From Streptomyces sp. V4I2 (GTDB lineage Bacteria; Actinomycetota; Actinomycetes; Streptomycetales; Streptomycetaceae): a stretch of 64,000 bases of DNA. How positions within the stretch are numbered: position 1 is the first letter of the stretch; the number at the start of each line of letters is the position of its first letter. The stretch is from positions 9,672,001 to 9,736,000 of the forward strand of contig NZ_JAUSZM010000003.1 in NCBI RefSeq assembly GCF_030817655.1, given 5' to 3'. The position numbers and the translations under genes were made by a program. Shown here one piece after another: positions 17,353 through 25,879 of the stretch. The notes under the pieces are model-generated. The model saw only the letters and a list, made by a program, of their open reading frames with translations. It made no database searches and was not told where the DNA came from.

Positions 17353-18468
17353 CTACCAGTGCAGCGGAAGGCCGGCGAGGCAGTCGTCGAGCAGGCCGGA
17401 GATGATCCGGTGGTCGTTGAGAGAGGGGTGCCAGTCGCAGCCGAGGTGGTCCAGGCCGGGGTCGTCGTAGTACCAGTGGCGGACCCGGTCGTCGCCCTGC
17501 CGGTTGCGCTCCTGGACGATGCGCAGGGTGGCCCGGGCGAACGCCGTGGTGTTGGAGAGGTGGGCGGCGCTGACCACGAGGAAAGTCTTCGGGCCGTACC
17601 GGGCGCGCAGCTTGTCGAGAAAGCCCTGATACGCGGTCTCGTAGGCGGCGACCAGCTCGTCCTCCGTGCTCCAGCGCTCGCCGGGATTGAGCGGGGTGGA
17701 GAAGTCGTTGATGCCCAGACCGACCACGACCACCTGGGGCCGCCAGGTGCCGGGATTCCGCCAGACATCGCCCTCGACGTTCAGCAGCGCCCGATCGTAG
17801 TAAGTGCGGAAGTCGGTATCGGGGCTGCTGCCGTTGTAGTTGCGGACCATGCCCCGGCCGGAGAAGGCGTTGATCTGGTGGTCGGCATTGAGCTTCCGGG
17901 CGGTGAGGGCACCGAAGGCGAGATCGGCGTTGCTGTTCCGGTTCACTCCTCCGTTGGTCGAACAGTCGCGTGTGCCGGAGACGTTGCCGTATCCGGCGGT
18001 GAAGGAGTCACCGATGAACTCGATCTGCCGGCTCCGCGCCCGCGGCCCGGGGAGGACGGCGCCGCCGGGACGGGCGACGAACCCGCCGAACCGGCCTGCC
18101 GCCCACGGGCTTTCGGTGCGCTTGACGAGCCGCACGCCGTGCTCGGCGTCGGAGAGGCCGTCGACCCAGGAGAGGGTCCGGCCCGGAGTGACCAGCGTGA
18201 CGAGGGTCGTTCCGTCGATCTGGACGTCGTAGTCGTTGTCGGCGTCGTCGAGGGCGATGCCGACGCCGGTACCCCGGAACCGGCCCTCGAAGCAGATGCC
18301 GGGCCAGGTGTATCGCACCCACCCGTCGGCGGCGCGCTTGACGCGGCCCACCGTGTGGTACCGGGCCCGCGCGCCGGATGCCTGCGCGGGAGGGGCGATC
18401 GCGGCGGCGGCGCCCGCGGCGGCGGCGGTCATCAACGTTCTTCTGGATAAGCGGCCAGGCGCGTGCAT
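17353..18468 (-). CDS. exported CE2-type SGNH esterase
   Basis: 371-residue Tat-exported esterase. LSRRTLMTAAAAG is followed by an Ala-rich core and PPAQAS. The mature protein has the two-part layout of carbohydrate esterase family 2: a beta-sandwich (about 40-140) then an SGNH hydrolase domain with GDSFTAGYG (nucleophile Ser), GRGMVRNY (oxyanion Gly), GINDFS (Asn) and DWHPSLNDH (Asp/His). Such enzymes remove acetyl groups from xylan, mannan or cello-oligosaccharides. The ATG at 18468 is chosen because AAGGAGGG lies 4 nt upstream. A perfect CebR operator sits 41 bp upstream, which ties it to the cellulose-utilisation regulon. Confidence 0.9.
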   Translation of the reverse strand: MHAPGRLSRRTLMTAAAAGAAAAIAPPAQASGARARYHTVGRVKRAADGWVRYTWPGICFEGRFRGTGVGIALDDADNDYDVQIDGTTLVTLVTPGRTLSWVDGLSDAEHGVRLVKRTESPWAAGRFGGFVARPGGAVLPGPRARSRQIEFIGDSFTAGYGNVSGTRDCSTNGGVNRNSNADLAFGALTARKLNADHQINAFSGRGMVRNYNGSSPDTDFRTYYDRALLNVEGDVWRNPGTWRPQVVVVGLGINDFSTPLNPGERWSTEDELVAAYETAYQGFLDKLRARYGPKTFLVVSAAHLSNTTAFARATLRIVQERNRQGDDRVRHWYYDDPGLDHLGCDWHPSLNDHRIISGLLDDCLAGLPLHW

Positions 18469-18508
18469 GTGGCCCTCCTTGATGATGGCGGCGTGGGGCA
18501 TGGAGTCA

Positions 18509-18522
18509 TGGGAGCGCTCCCA
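18509..18522. promoter_or_regulatory. CebR operator
   Basis: TGGGAGCGCTCCCA is a perfect 14-bp palindrome and equals the consensus bound by CebR, the LacI-family repressor of cellulose and cello-oligosaccharide genes in Streptomyces. It lies 41 bp before the esterase start. A TATAGA hexamer (minus strand, 18535-18530) ends 7 nt before it, so the operator covers the expected transcription start and repressor binding should block initiation. Cellobiose or cellotriose would relieve it. Confidence 0.88.
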
Positions 18523-18821
18523 TGGCTGCTCTATAGAAAGTGACCGCCACTCAGGTCTCCGTCAACCCCTGGCGAAAATCTGGTCCCGGAGGTCGGCGGC
18601 CCTCATGAGATCGTTGGGCCTGCGACCACCGAGACACCGGCGCGCCCGTTCGCGCGGCACCGGTGCCAGGGACGTCGGGATGCCGAGCCTGTCGGCCGTT
18701 ATGGCCATGGAAGGAGAGCCAGGGCAGGGACTCGAGGTACGCAGGGAGACCGATGACACCGTGTACAGCGACGACACCGTGTACGCGGAACGCGGGAACC
18801 CCGAGGGCCCCCCGACGCACC
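18523..18821. other. 299-bp spacer without a convincing gene
   Basis: The left edge holds the esterase promoter. The rest has several small open frames with poor codon usage. A 12-bp direct repeat (GACACCGTGTAC) occurs at 18755-18766 and 18773-18784. An ATG at 18753 behind AGGGAG could extend the following lipid-kinase gene. Confidence 0.4.
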
Positions 18822-20204
18822 ATGAACGCGAACCGACGAACCACGAGCGAGGCCGAGCCGGACGGCTCCGACAGACACGAGGGGTCCGCGCGAGCGCTGG
18901 CCCGGCTCGCCCTGCTGTGCGTGGCCTGCGCCGTCGCGTCAGTGGTCGCCGGCGCCGGTCAGTGGTTCATCCTGCTGCTCGGCCTGGCCGGGCTCGCCCT
19001 GGCCGGCGCGGGCATCTGGTGGGCCCTCGCGCACCGGGGAGTGGCGCGCCTGCTCGGTGCCCTGCTGGCGCTGGCCGCACCCGTCGGTGTCCTGATCCTG
19101 TACGCCGTATCGGGCCTGTGGCCGGTGGCGGTGACCGCGCTCGCCTTGTGGGCGGCGGCGCTGGCCTGCGCCCGGAGCGCGCTGCGGCGCCTGCGCAAGC
19201 CGCACGGCGTACGCTCCCGTTCGGCCCGGCCGCCCCGGCGCCCGGTTCTGATCATGAACCCGCGGTCCGGGGGCGGAAAAGTCTCCCGGCACGGACTGGC
19301 CGAGCGGGCCGAGGCGCTGGGCGCCCGCGTGATGATGCTCGACCTCGACGCCGGACCGGACGCGGTGACGCTGGCCCGGCGGGCCGTGGCCGAGGGCGCG
19401 GATCTGCTCGGCGTGGCGGGCGGTGACGGCACGCAGGCCCTGGTGGCGGGAGTGGCGGCCGAGCACGGTGTGCCGTTCGTCGTCCTGGCGGCCGGGACCC
19501 GCAACCACCTGGCCATGGACCTGGGCCTGGACCGCGACCATCCGGTGAGCGGCCTGGACGCCCTCTCGGACGGCGTGGAACTCCGTATCGACCTGGGTGA
19601 CGTGGCCGGGCGGCCGTTCGTCAACACAGTCTCCTTCGGGGCATACGCGGAGATCGTCCAGAGCCCCGACTACCGGGACGCCAAGGCCGCCACCGCGCTC
19701 GACCACCTGCCGGGCCTGCTGGTCGGCGAGACCGGCACGGTCCTGGATGTGCAGACCGACGACGCCCGCGTGCACGCCCCGCAGACCTTGCTGGTGAGCA
19801 ACAACCCCTACGGACGGGCCGACCCCCTCGGCGGCGGGCGCAGACCGCGGCTCGACGGGGGCACGCTCGGCGTGATCGCGATCCGAGTGGAGGGCGCGGC
19901 GCAGGCCGCCGAACTGGCGCTGCGCGGCGAACGGGCCAGCAGCATCACCTCCCTGACCTCGCGTCGGGTGGTCGTGAACGCCGACGAGGAGCTCATCCCG
20001 GTGGCCGTCGACGGTGAAGCGCTCACCCTGCCCCCTCCCGTGGTGTGCACGGTGCGTCCCGGCGCACTGCGCGTGCGCGTGCCCCGACATCGTCCCGGCG
20101 CCTCCTACGTCGCCCCGTCCGTCGACTGGCGGCGGGTGGTCCGCCTCGCGCTCGGCCACGATCCCCTTCCGATCCGCACGAACCAGGAGCAGAGCGATGC
20201 TTGA
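18822..20204 (+). CDS. membrane-anchored diacylglycerol kinase-family protein
   Basis: About 460 residues. The first 140 form three or four membrane helices; the rest is a DAGK catalytic domain (lipid or sphingosine kinase type) beginning PVLIMNPRSGGGKVSRHGL, with the nucleotide motif GVAGGDGTQALVAGVAAEHGVPFVVLAAGTRNHLA and the C-terminal DEELIPVAVDGEAL. It should phosphorylate a membrane lipid with ATP. The stop overlaps the start of a PAP2 phosphatase gene by 8 nt, pairing a lipid kinase with a lipid phosphatase. The start is uncertain: ATG 18822 gives the best codon usage but has a distant ribosome site; ATG 18753, behind AGGGAG, would add 23 residues. Confidence 0.88.
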   Translation: MNANRRTTSEAEPDGSDRHEGSARALARLALLCVACAVASVVAGAGQWFILLLGLAGLALAGAGIWWALAHRGVARLLGALLALAAPVGVLILYAVSGLWPVAVTALALWAAALACARSALRRLRKPHGVRSRSARPPRRPVLIMNPRSGGGKVSRHGLAERAEALGARVMMLDLDAGPDAVTLARRAVAEGADLLGVAGGDGTQALVAGVAAEHGVPFVVLAAGTRNHLAMDLGLDRDHPVSGLDALSDGVELRIDLGDVAGRPFVNTVSFGAYAEIVQSPDYRDAKAATALDHLPGLLVGETGTVLDVQTDDARVHAPQTLLVSNNPYGRADPLGGGRRPRLDGGTLGVIAIRVEGAAQAAELALRGERASSITSLTSRRVVVNADEELIPVAVDGEALTLPPPVVCTVRPGALRVRVPRHRPGASYVAPSVDWRRVVRLALGHDPLPIRTNQEQSDA

Positions 20205-20772
20205 CCGCCCGCTGCCGCACGACCGGTCACAGCGAGGTCTGATGCGTGATCTCGCCGCCCTCGACCAGGCGCTCTACGAGGCCGTGACGGTCACCAGGAC
20301 GCCCGCGTTGGACGCCGCCCTGCGGCGGCTGTCCGCGGCGGCGGACCACTCGAAGATCTCCTTCGTGGTCGCCGGGTTCCTGGCGCTGCGCCCCGGGCGG
20401 CCGCGCCGCGCCGCCGTTCTGGGCCTCGCCGCCGTCGGCGTCGCCTCGACGACCGCCAACCTGCTCGGCAAGCGCCTGGTCCGCCGGCCTCGGCCCCACC
20501 GCGCCGAGGACTCGCCGTTTCCGTGGCGGCACGTGCCCATGCCGGCCTCCGCGTCCTTCCCCTCGGGCCACACGGCCTCGGCCGTCGCCTTCGCCGCGGC
20601 CGTGGGACCCGCGTTCCCGGCCGCCACGGTTCCCCTCGGCCTGCTGGCCTGCGCGGTGGGCTATTCACGGATCCACACCGGCGTGCACTACCCGGGAGAC
20701 GTCGTCGCCGGCGCCGTACTGGGCACAGGTGCGGCGGCCGCGGTCCTCGCGGCGGCCCGCTGGGACGACTGA
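20197..20772 (+). CDS. PAP2-family membrane phosphatase
   Basis: 191-residue membrane phosphatase of the PAP2 superfamily, acting on phosphatidate, undecaprenyl diphosphate or a related lipid phosphate. The three-part active site is complete: KRLVRRPRP, PSGHTAS (phosphorylated His partner) and SRIHTGVHYPGD. Five hydrophobic segments are visible. AGGAG lies 8 nt before the ATG, which overlaps the upstream lipid-kinase gene by 8 nt, so both proteins are made from one message. Confidence 0.92.
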   Translation: MLDRPLPHDRSQRGLMRDLAALDQALYEAVTVTRTPALDAALRRLSAAADHSKISFVVAGFLALRPGRPRRAAVLGLAAVGVASTTANLLGKRLVRRPRPHRAEDSPFPWRHVPMPASASFPSGHTASAVAFAAAVGPAFPAATVPLGLLACAVGYSRIHTGVHYPGDVVAGAVLGTGAAAAVLAAARWDD

Positions 20773-20984
20773 GCAGGGGCGCGTTCCGCCCGCCCAGGGA
20801 TGCCCACGGGCAGGGACATGGTGAGGTGCCGAACACGCCACGGTCGGCTGCGGTGCTGTGGTTCGGGGGCGTGTGACGGCGTGGTGGCCGAGCCGTGGGC
20901 ACGGGAACGGGTGGATCGAGGCGCTGGACCCGCCCGCTGTTCGCGGGGTGTGAGCGGGGGTGGCGAGGCCGGGGGTGCCGCAGG

Positions 20985-21590
20985 GTCTTTCTGGCGGTGC
21001 TCGCCAACCACCTGTTCGTCCGCCTGCTCCGGGACCGCTTCGCCGCTCCCGCCCGGATCGTGATCACCGTCAGCGACACCCACTTCGGCGACTTCCGGCA
21101 CAACCTGGGCATGGTGCCCGGCCCGGCCTGGAGGTCCCCGGACGTCCTGGTCCGCGCGGGTGCCTTCCCCGAGCCGGACACCACCGCCGCCGGGCGCACG
21201 GCGTACTCGACGAGCAAGCTGGCCGCCCTCCACCTCGTGCACGAGTACGCGCGCCGCCTGCGGGCCGGGATCGACGCCGTTGCCTACAACTCCGGCTTCG
21301 TCCCCGGCACCGGCCTCGCCCGCAACGCGGACCCCGTCTCCCGGTTCGCGATGCGCCGCGTCCTGTCGGCGCTGACCCTCACCCCGCTCGCCACCAGCCG
21401 CAGCGCCGCGGGCCGCTGCCTGGCCGATGTCGTCCTCGGCACGACCCGGGCGCCGACCGGCTCCTACGTCGACCGCGCCCGGGTGGACCGCTCGTCGCGG
21501 GAGTCCTACGACCCACAGCGCGCAGCCGAACTCTGGTCTGCCGCCGAACGGTTCACCGCGGGACACGCTCCCAGGACGGATGCGCGCTGA
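20985..21590 (+). pseudogene. short-chain dehydrogenase remnant, N-terminus missing
   Basis: From about 20985 the frame encodes the C-terminal two thirds of an SDR: LANHLFVRLLRDRF, RIVITVSDTHFGD, then AYSTSKLAALHLVHEYARRL with the catalytic Tyr and Lys, and a tail rich in family-like residues. The nucleotide-binding first half (TGxxxGxG and NNAG) is absent; upstream sequence in this frame is unrelated Arg/Gly-rich translation. It cannot bind NAD(P) normally and is read as a 5'-deleted relic. The 212 bp between the PAP2 gene and this point show no other gene. Confidence 0.75.
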
Positions 21591-21776
21591 GGCGAGAATC
21601 GGCGTCCTGCGGTGCCACCGCCTCATCAGGTCACTTGTCCCGGACCCTTGACTCGGAACCCCTCCTGTCGCGATCCTCGTCGCATATCTTGCGCCGGTCA
21701 TGACAATCCCGCCTTCGGGTCCCGGGATCGTCGGGCTCCTCGACCGCGCCACCCCGCCGACCGAGGGACGTGGGCA

Positions 21777-23837
21777 GTGACCATGACCGGACGCCCGTAC
21801 CGCAGGCGCAAAGACGTCACCGTTGTCTCGCTGCTCCTCCTCGTGCTGGCCATGGCCCTCGGCCCCACGCCGAGTTCGGCGGCCGGCACCGACTGGTGGG
21901 TGCCGACCGCACGGCCGGCGCCGGACTCCCAGATCAACGTCAGCGGCGAGCCGTTCACCGGCACCAACGCCGAGGGCGAGGTGCGCGGGTTCGTCGACGC
22001 GCACAACCACCTGATGTCCAACGAGGCCTTCGGCGGCCGGCTCATCTGCGGCAAGACGTTCTCCGAGGCCGGCGTGGCCGACGCGCTCAAGGACTGTCCC
22101 GAGCACTACCCGGACGGCACGCTCGCGATCTTCGACTACATCACCCACGGCGGTGACGGCAGGCACGACCCGGTCGGCTGGCCCACGTTCAAGGACTGGC
22201 CGGCGTACGACTCGATGACCCATCAGGCGAACTACTACGCCTGGGTGGAGCGGGCCTGGCGCGGCGGACAGCGCGTCCTCGTCAACGACCTCGTCACCAA
22301 CGGCATGATCTGCTCGGTGTACCCCTTCAAGGACCGCGGCTGCGACGAGATGACCTCGATCCGGCTCCAGGCGAAGCTGACCTACGACCTCCAGGCCTAC
22401 ATCGACAAGATGTACGGCGGCCCCGGCAAGGGCTGGTTCCGGATCGTCCTCGACAGCGCGCAGGCCCGACAGGTCATCGAGCAGGGCAAGTTGGCGGTCA
22501 TCCTGGGCGTCGAGACCTCCGAGCCGTTCGGCTGCAAGCAGATCCTGGACATCGCGCAGTGCAGCAAGGCCGACATCGACGCCGGGCTGGACGAGCTGTA
22601 CGGGCTGGGTGTGCGCAGCATGTTCCTGTGCCACAAGTTCGACAACGCGCTGTGCGGGGTCCGCTTCGACGAGCACGGGCTCGGTACGGCGATCAACGTC
22701 GGCCAGTTCCTGTCGACGGGTACCTTCTGGCGGACGGAGAAGTGCACCGGACCGCAGAAGGACAACCCCATCGGCGGCGCGGCGACTGAGGCCGAGGCGG
22801 ACCTCCCGGACGGCGTCGAGGTCCCGGAGTACGAGGCGGACGCCCAGTGCAACGTCCGCGGCCTCACGGACCTCGGTGAGTACGCCGTGCGCGGCATGAT
22901 GAAACGCAAGATGATGCTGGAGATCGACCACATGAGCGTGAAGGCCACCGGCCGGGTGCTCGACATCTTCGAGGCCGCCTCGTATCCCGGCGTGCTCTCC
23001 TCGCACAGCTGGATGGACCTCAACTGGACCGAGCGGGTCTACGCGCTCGGCGGCTTCGTCGCCCAGTACATGCACGGCTCGAAGGAGTTCAGCGCGGAGG
23101 CCGAGCGCACGGCCGCGCTGCGTGAGAAGTATGGCGTGGGATACGGCTACGGCACCGACTTCAACGGTATCGGCGACCATCCCGCCCCGCGCGGCGCGGA
23201 CGCCGCCGACAAGGTCACGTACCCGTTCAAGAGCGTCGACGGCGGCTCCGTCATCGACAGGCAGACCACCGGTCAGCGCACCTGGGACCTGAACACCGAC
23301 GGAGCCGCGCACTACGGCCTCGTCCCGGACTGGATCGAGGACATCCGCCGCGTCGGCGGTCAGAAGGTGGTCGACGACCTCTTCGGCGGGGCGGAGTCCT
23401 ACCTCGACACCTGGGGAGGGTCCGAGCGGCACCAGGCCGGGGTCAACCTCGCCAAGGGCGCCGCGGCCACGGCCAGTTCGGCGGAGTCGAACCCGGTCAC
23501 CAGCTACGCGCCCGGCCGCGCCGTGGACGGCGACGGCGGCACCCGCTGGGCCAGCGACTGGAGCGACGACCAGTGGCTGCGGATCGACCTGGGCGCCACC
23601 CACCGCGTCGGACGCGTCACGCTCGACTGGGAACGCGCGTACGGGAAGTCGTACCGCATCGAACTCTCCACCGACGGTGTGAGCTGGCGGACCGCCTGGT
23701 CCACGACCGCCGGTGACGGCGGCCTGGACACGGCCCGGTTCGCGGGCACACCCGCCCGCTACGTCCGCGTGCTGGGCCTCGACCGCGGCACCGACTGGGG
23801 ATACTCGCTCCACGAGGTGGGCGTCCACAGCAGCTGA
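21777..23837 (+). CDS. secreted metal-dependent hydrolase with C-terminal discoidin domain
   Basis: 686 residues. A signal peptide (hydrophobic stretch ending PSSAAG) leads to a metallo-dependent hydrolase (amidohydrolase/dipeptidase-like TIM barrel): FVDAHNHLMSNE gives the first His pair, LEIDHMSVKAT and VLSSHSWMDL the next ligands, and YGTDFNGIGDH the final Asp. From about residue 545 an F5/8-type C (discoidin) sugar-binding domain follows: VNLAKGAAATASS, AVDGDGGTRWAS, QWLRIDLG. So it is an extracellular enzyme tethered to a glycan. GTG 21777 is preferred since GAGGGA lies 8 nt upstream; ATG 21783 is the alternative. The bond it cuts is not known. Confidence 0.88.
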   Translation: MTMTGRPYRRRKDVTVVSLLLLVLAMALGPTPSSAAGTDWWVPTARPAPDSQINVSGEPFTGTNAEGEVRGFVDAHNHLMSNEAFGGRLICGKTFSEAGVADALKDCPEHYPDGTLAIFDYITHGGDGRHDPVGWPTFKDWPAYDSMTHQANYYAWVERAWRGGQRVLVNDLVTNGMICSVYPFKDRGCDEMTSIRLQAKLTYDLQAYIDKMYGGPGKGWFRIVLDSAQARQVIEQGKLAVILGVETSEPFGCKQILDIAQCSKADIDAGLDELYGLGVRSMFLCHKFDNALCGVRFDEHGLGTAINVGQFLSTGTFWRTEKCTGPQKDNPIGGAATEAEADLPDGVEVPEYEADAQCNVRGLTDLGEYAVRGMMKRKMMLEIDHMSVKATGRVLDIFEAASYPGVLSSHSWMDLNWTERVYALGGFVAQYMHGSKEFSAEAERTAALREKYGVGYGYGTDFNGIGDHPAPRGADAADKVTYPFKSVDGGSVIDRQTTGQRTWDLNTDGAAHYGLVPDWIEDIRRVGGQKVVDDLFGGAESYLDTWGGSERHQAGVNLAKGAAATASSAESNPVTSYAPGRAVDGDGGTRWASDWSDDQWLRIDLGATHRVGRVTLDWERAYGKSYRIELSTDGVSWRTAWSTTAGDGGLDTARFAGTPARYVRVLGLDRGTDWGYSLHEVGVHSS

Positions 23838-23899
23838 CGGCCGACCTCGCCCGGCAAGAGCCCGGCAAGAGCACGAGAGCACGAGGACAGGACGCGCAT

Positions 23900-24529
23900 A
23901 TGGCTCGGATGCCGTTGGTGGAACGGCGCCGGCAGCTCACGGAAGCGGCGATCAGGGCGATGGCCCGGGACGGCGTCGCCAAGACGACGACCCGGTCCAT
24001 CGCCGCCGAGGCGGACGTGTCCCTGAGCGTCTTCCACTACTGCTTCGACTCCAAGCAGGCGCTGATCGAGTCCGTGATCACCACTATCACCGACCACTAC
24101 GTGACCCTGGTGAAGGAGGCCCTGCGCCCCAGAGCCACGCTCGAAGAGACCGTCCGGGCAGGCTTCCAGGCCTACTGGGACCACGTCCGCGCCCATCCCG
24201 ACGAACACATGCTCACCTACGAACTCACCCAGCACGCGCTGCGCCAGCCCGGCTTCGAGCACCTGGCGCGCCGCCAGTACGAGCTGTACGCCGACGCCTA
24301 CACCGAGCTCATCGACCAGCTCCGCCAGGACATGCGCCTCCGACTGCGTGTCCCCGTGCCGGTACTGGCCCGCTACCTGGCCGCCATGACCGACGGCCTG
24401 ACCCTCAACTACCTGGTGCTCGGCGACGCCACCACCTGGACCGACATCCTCGACACGGTCACCGCCCACATCGCCGGCCTGGTCGACGCCGACAGCACCT
24501 CGACGCCCCGGCCGGACGTCCTTCACTGA
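23900..24529 (+). CDS. TetR-family regulator
   Basis: 209 residues: TetR DNA-binding domain (ERRRQLTEAAIRAMARDGVAKTTTRSIAAEADVSLSVFHYCF, helices 1-4, about residues 8-52) and a variable ligand domain rich in His, Tyr and Trp. Repressor of a small-molecule response in most family members. It follows the secreted hydrolase after 62 bp and is followed 78 bp later by a membrane protein that could be its target. No clear TetR palindrome was recognised in either flank. Confidence 0.92.
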   Translation: MARMPLVERRRQLTEAAIRAMARDGVAKTTTRSIAAEADVSLSVFHYCFDSKQALIESVITTITDHYVTLVKEALRPRATLEETVRAGFQAYWDHVRAHPDEHMLTYELTQHALRQPGFEHLARRQYELYADAYTELIDQLRQDMRLRLRVPVPVLARYLAAMTDGLTLNYLVLGDATTWTDILDTVTAHIAGLVDADSTSTPRPDVLH

Positions 24530-24607
24530 GGGGCGCCATGCCCGTTTCCGGCGCAGGATGGGATGAGGAAACGACCATCTCGGGGGACTCTCCGACGGGA
24601 GGCCACC

Positions 24608-25276
24608 ATGTCGGCGTCGCAGAGCGAGGAAACCACCCGGGCGGGAGAAAGCAGGCCCCTGTGGGCCGGGATCGCCGGGATCCTGGCCGGCGCACTGATG
24701 ATCGCCGGCCATGTCCTGACCTGGCGGACGCCGGACACCGAGGACGACGACGCGATCCGGGAGATCGTCACCTTCTACTCCAAGGACAGCAATCAGGCGC
24801 TGTCCGTGACCTCCGCCCTGCTGCTGCTCGCGGGCGGGCTGGCGTTCCTGTGCTTCCTGCCGGTACTGGTACGCGCCGCCGGCAGGCGCTCCACCTTCGC
24901 GCTCGCCGGCGGGACCGTTTTCGTCGTGCTCCTCATGATCTCGGCGATCGCCGGGAACGCCTACGGAATCACCGCGAACAACGTCGACGTCTTCCGGGTC
25001 GTACCCGAGACGGCCCTGATCGCGATCCTGCTGCTGGAGGTGGCGTACGGGGGCCTCATCGCGGCGATGGTGGGCGCGGCCGTGCTGCTTCTCGCCATCT
25101 GGCGCACCACCCGCGGCACGGAAGACATCAAGATGCTGCCCTCGTGGCTGACCTGGGCCGCACTCGTCGTGGGTGTGCTGTGCCTGGCCGGGCCCTTCAG
25201 TGCCTGGCTGACTTCCATGCTGCTGGGACTGTGGCTGGTGGCGGCCGGCCTCGTGGTGATGCTGAAGCGAGCGTGA
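24608..25276 (+). CDS. six-helix membrane protein of unknown function
   Basis: 222 residues with six hydrophobic helices arranged in pairs. A charged DTEDDDAIREIVTFYSKDSNQ loop follows the first helix; this kind of DUF4386-like or hypothetical membrane protein is frequent beside TetR genes. ATG 24608 is set by GGGAGG at 24597-24602, 5 nt upstream; an open frame extends 15 codons further without a ribosome site. Probably co-transcribed with the TetR gene. No transport or catalytic motif was recognised. Confidence 0.85.
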   Translation: MSASQSEETTRAGESRPLWAGIAGILAGALMIAGHVLTWRTPDTEDDDAIREIVTFYSKDSNQALSVTSALLLLAGGLAFLCFLPVLVRAAGRRSTFALAGGTVFVVLLMISAIAGNAYGITANNVDVFRVVPETALIAILLLEVAYGGLIAAMVGAAVLLLAIWRTTRGTEDIKMLPSWLTWAALVVGVLCLAGPFSAWLTSMLLGLWLVAAGLVVMLKRA

Positions 25277-25294
25277 GGCCGGGCGAGGGCCGGT

Positions 25295-25867
25295 TCAGCG
25301 CAGGTCGAGCCGCATCAGGATGCGGGGGTGTCCGGCCAGCACCGACGTGGTGTCGGCGGCGTGGGTGAACCCGGCGCGTTCGAAATTCTTCCGCAGTCCG
25401 GTGTACGCCATCGTCAGGTCGACCTTGGCGTCGCCGTTGTCGAGGGGGTACGCCTCGATCGCCGGTGCGCCGTGGGCGCGGGCGAATCCGACCGCGCCGG
25501 CGATCAGGGCGTGGGAGATCCCCTTCTTCCGATGACCGGGGCGCACGCGGATGCACCACAGCGACCAGACCGGCAGGTCGTCGATGTACGGGATCTTGCG
25601 GTTGCGCGCGAAGGAGGTGTCCGAGCGCGGTGCCACCGCGGCCCAGCCGACCGGCTCGTCGCCGTCGTGGGCGAGCACTCCCGGAGGGGGGCCCGTACGG
25701 CACAGCTCGGCGACGTACTCACCGCGGGCCGGTCCGCGAAGCTCGTTGTTGAGCCTGGAGGGGATCCGGTAGCTCAGGCACCAACAGACGTTGGCTCCGG
25801 GTGACTTCGGACCGAGCAGGGTGCGGACGTCTTCGAAGACCGAAGCCGGGCGAACGTCGATGGTCAT
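25295..25867 (-). CDS. GNAT N-acetyltransferase
   Basis: 190 residues. The acetyl-CoA-binding segment is WCIRVRPGHRKKGISHALI (R-x-x-G-x-x form, with His/Lys in place of the usual Gln-Gly). A conserved N-terminal CWCLSYR and the internal GWAAVAPRSD place it in a branch of actinobacterial GNATs with unknown acceptors. It converges on the membrane-protein gene, 18 bp away, and lies 12 bp after the amidotransferase stop, so it is likely the second gene of that transcript. Confidence 0.85.
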   Translation of the reverse strand: MTIDVRPASVFEDVRTLLGPKSPGANVCWCLSYRIPSRLNNELRGPARGEYVAELCRTGPPPGVLAHDGDEPVGWAAVAPRSDTSFARNRKIPYIDDLPVWSLWCIRVRPGHRKKGISHALIAGAVGFARAHGAPAIEAYPLDNGDAKVDLTMAYTGLRKNFERAGFTHAADTTSVLAGHPRILMRLDLR

Positions 25868-25879
25868 ACCACCACGATC

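Noticed and set aside
20688-23882. 1064-codon leftward frame
   Set aside because: Longest open frame of the window but antisense to the secreted metal hydrolase and the SDR relic; no recognisable domain.
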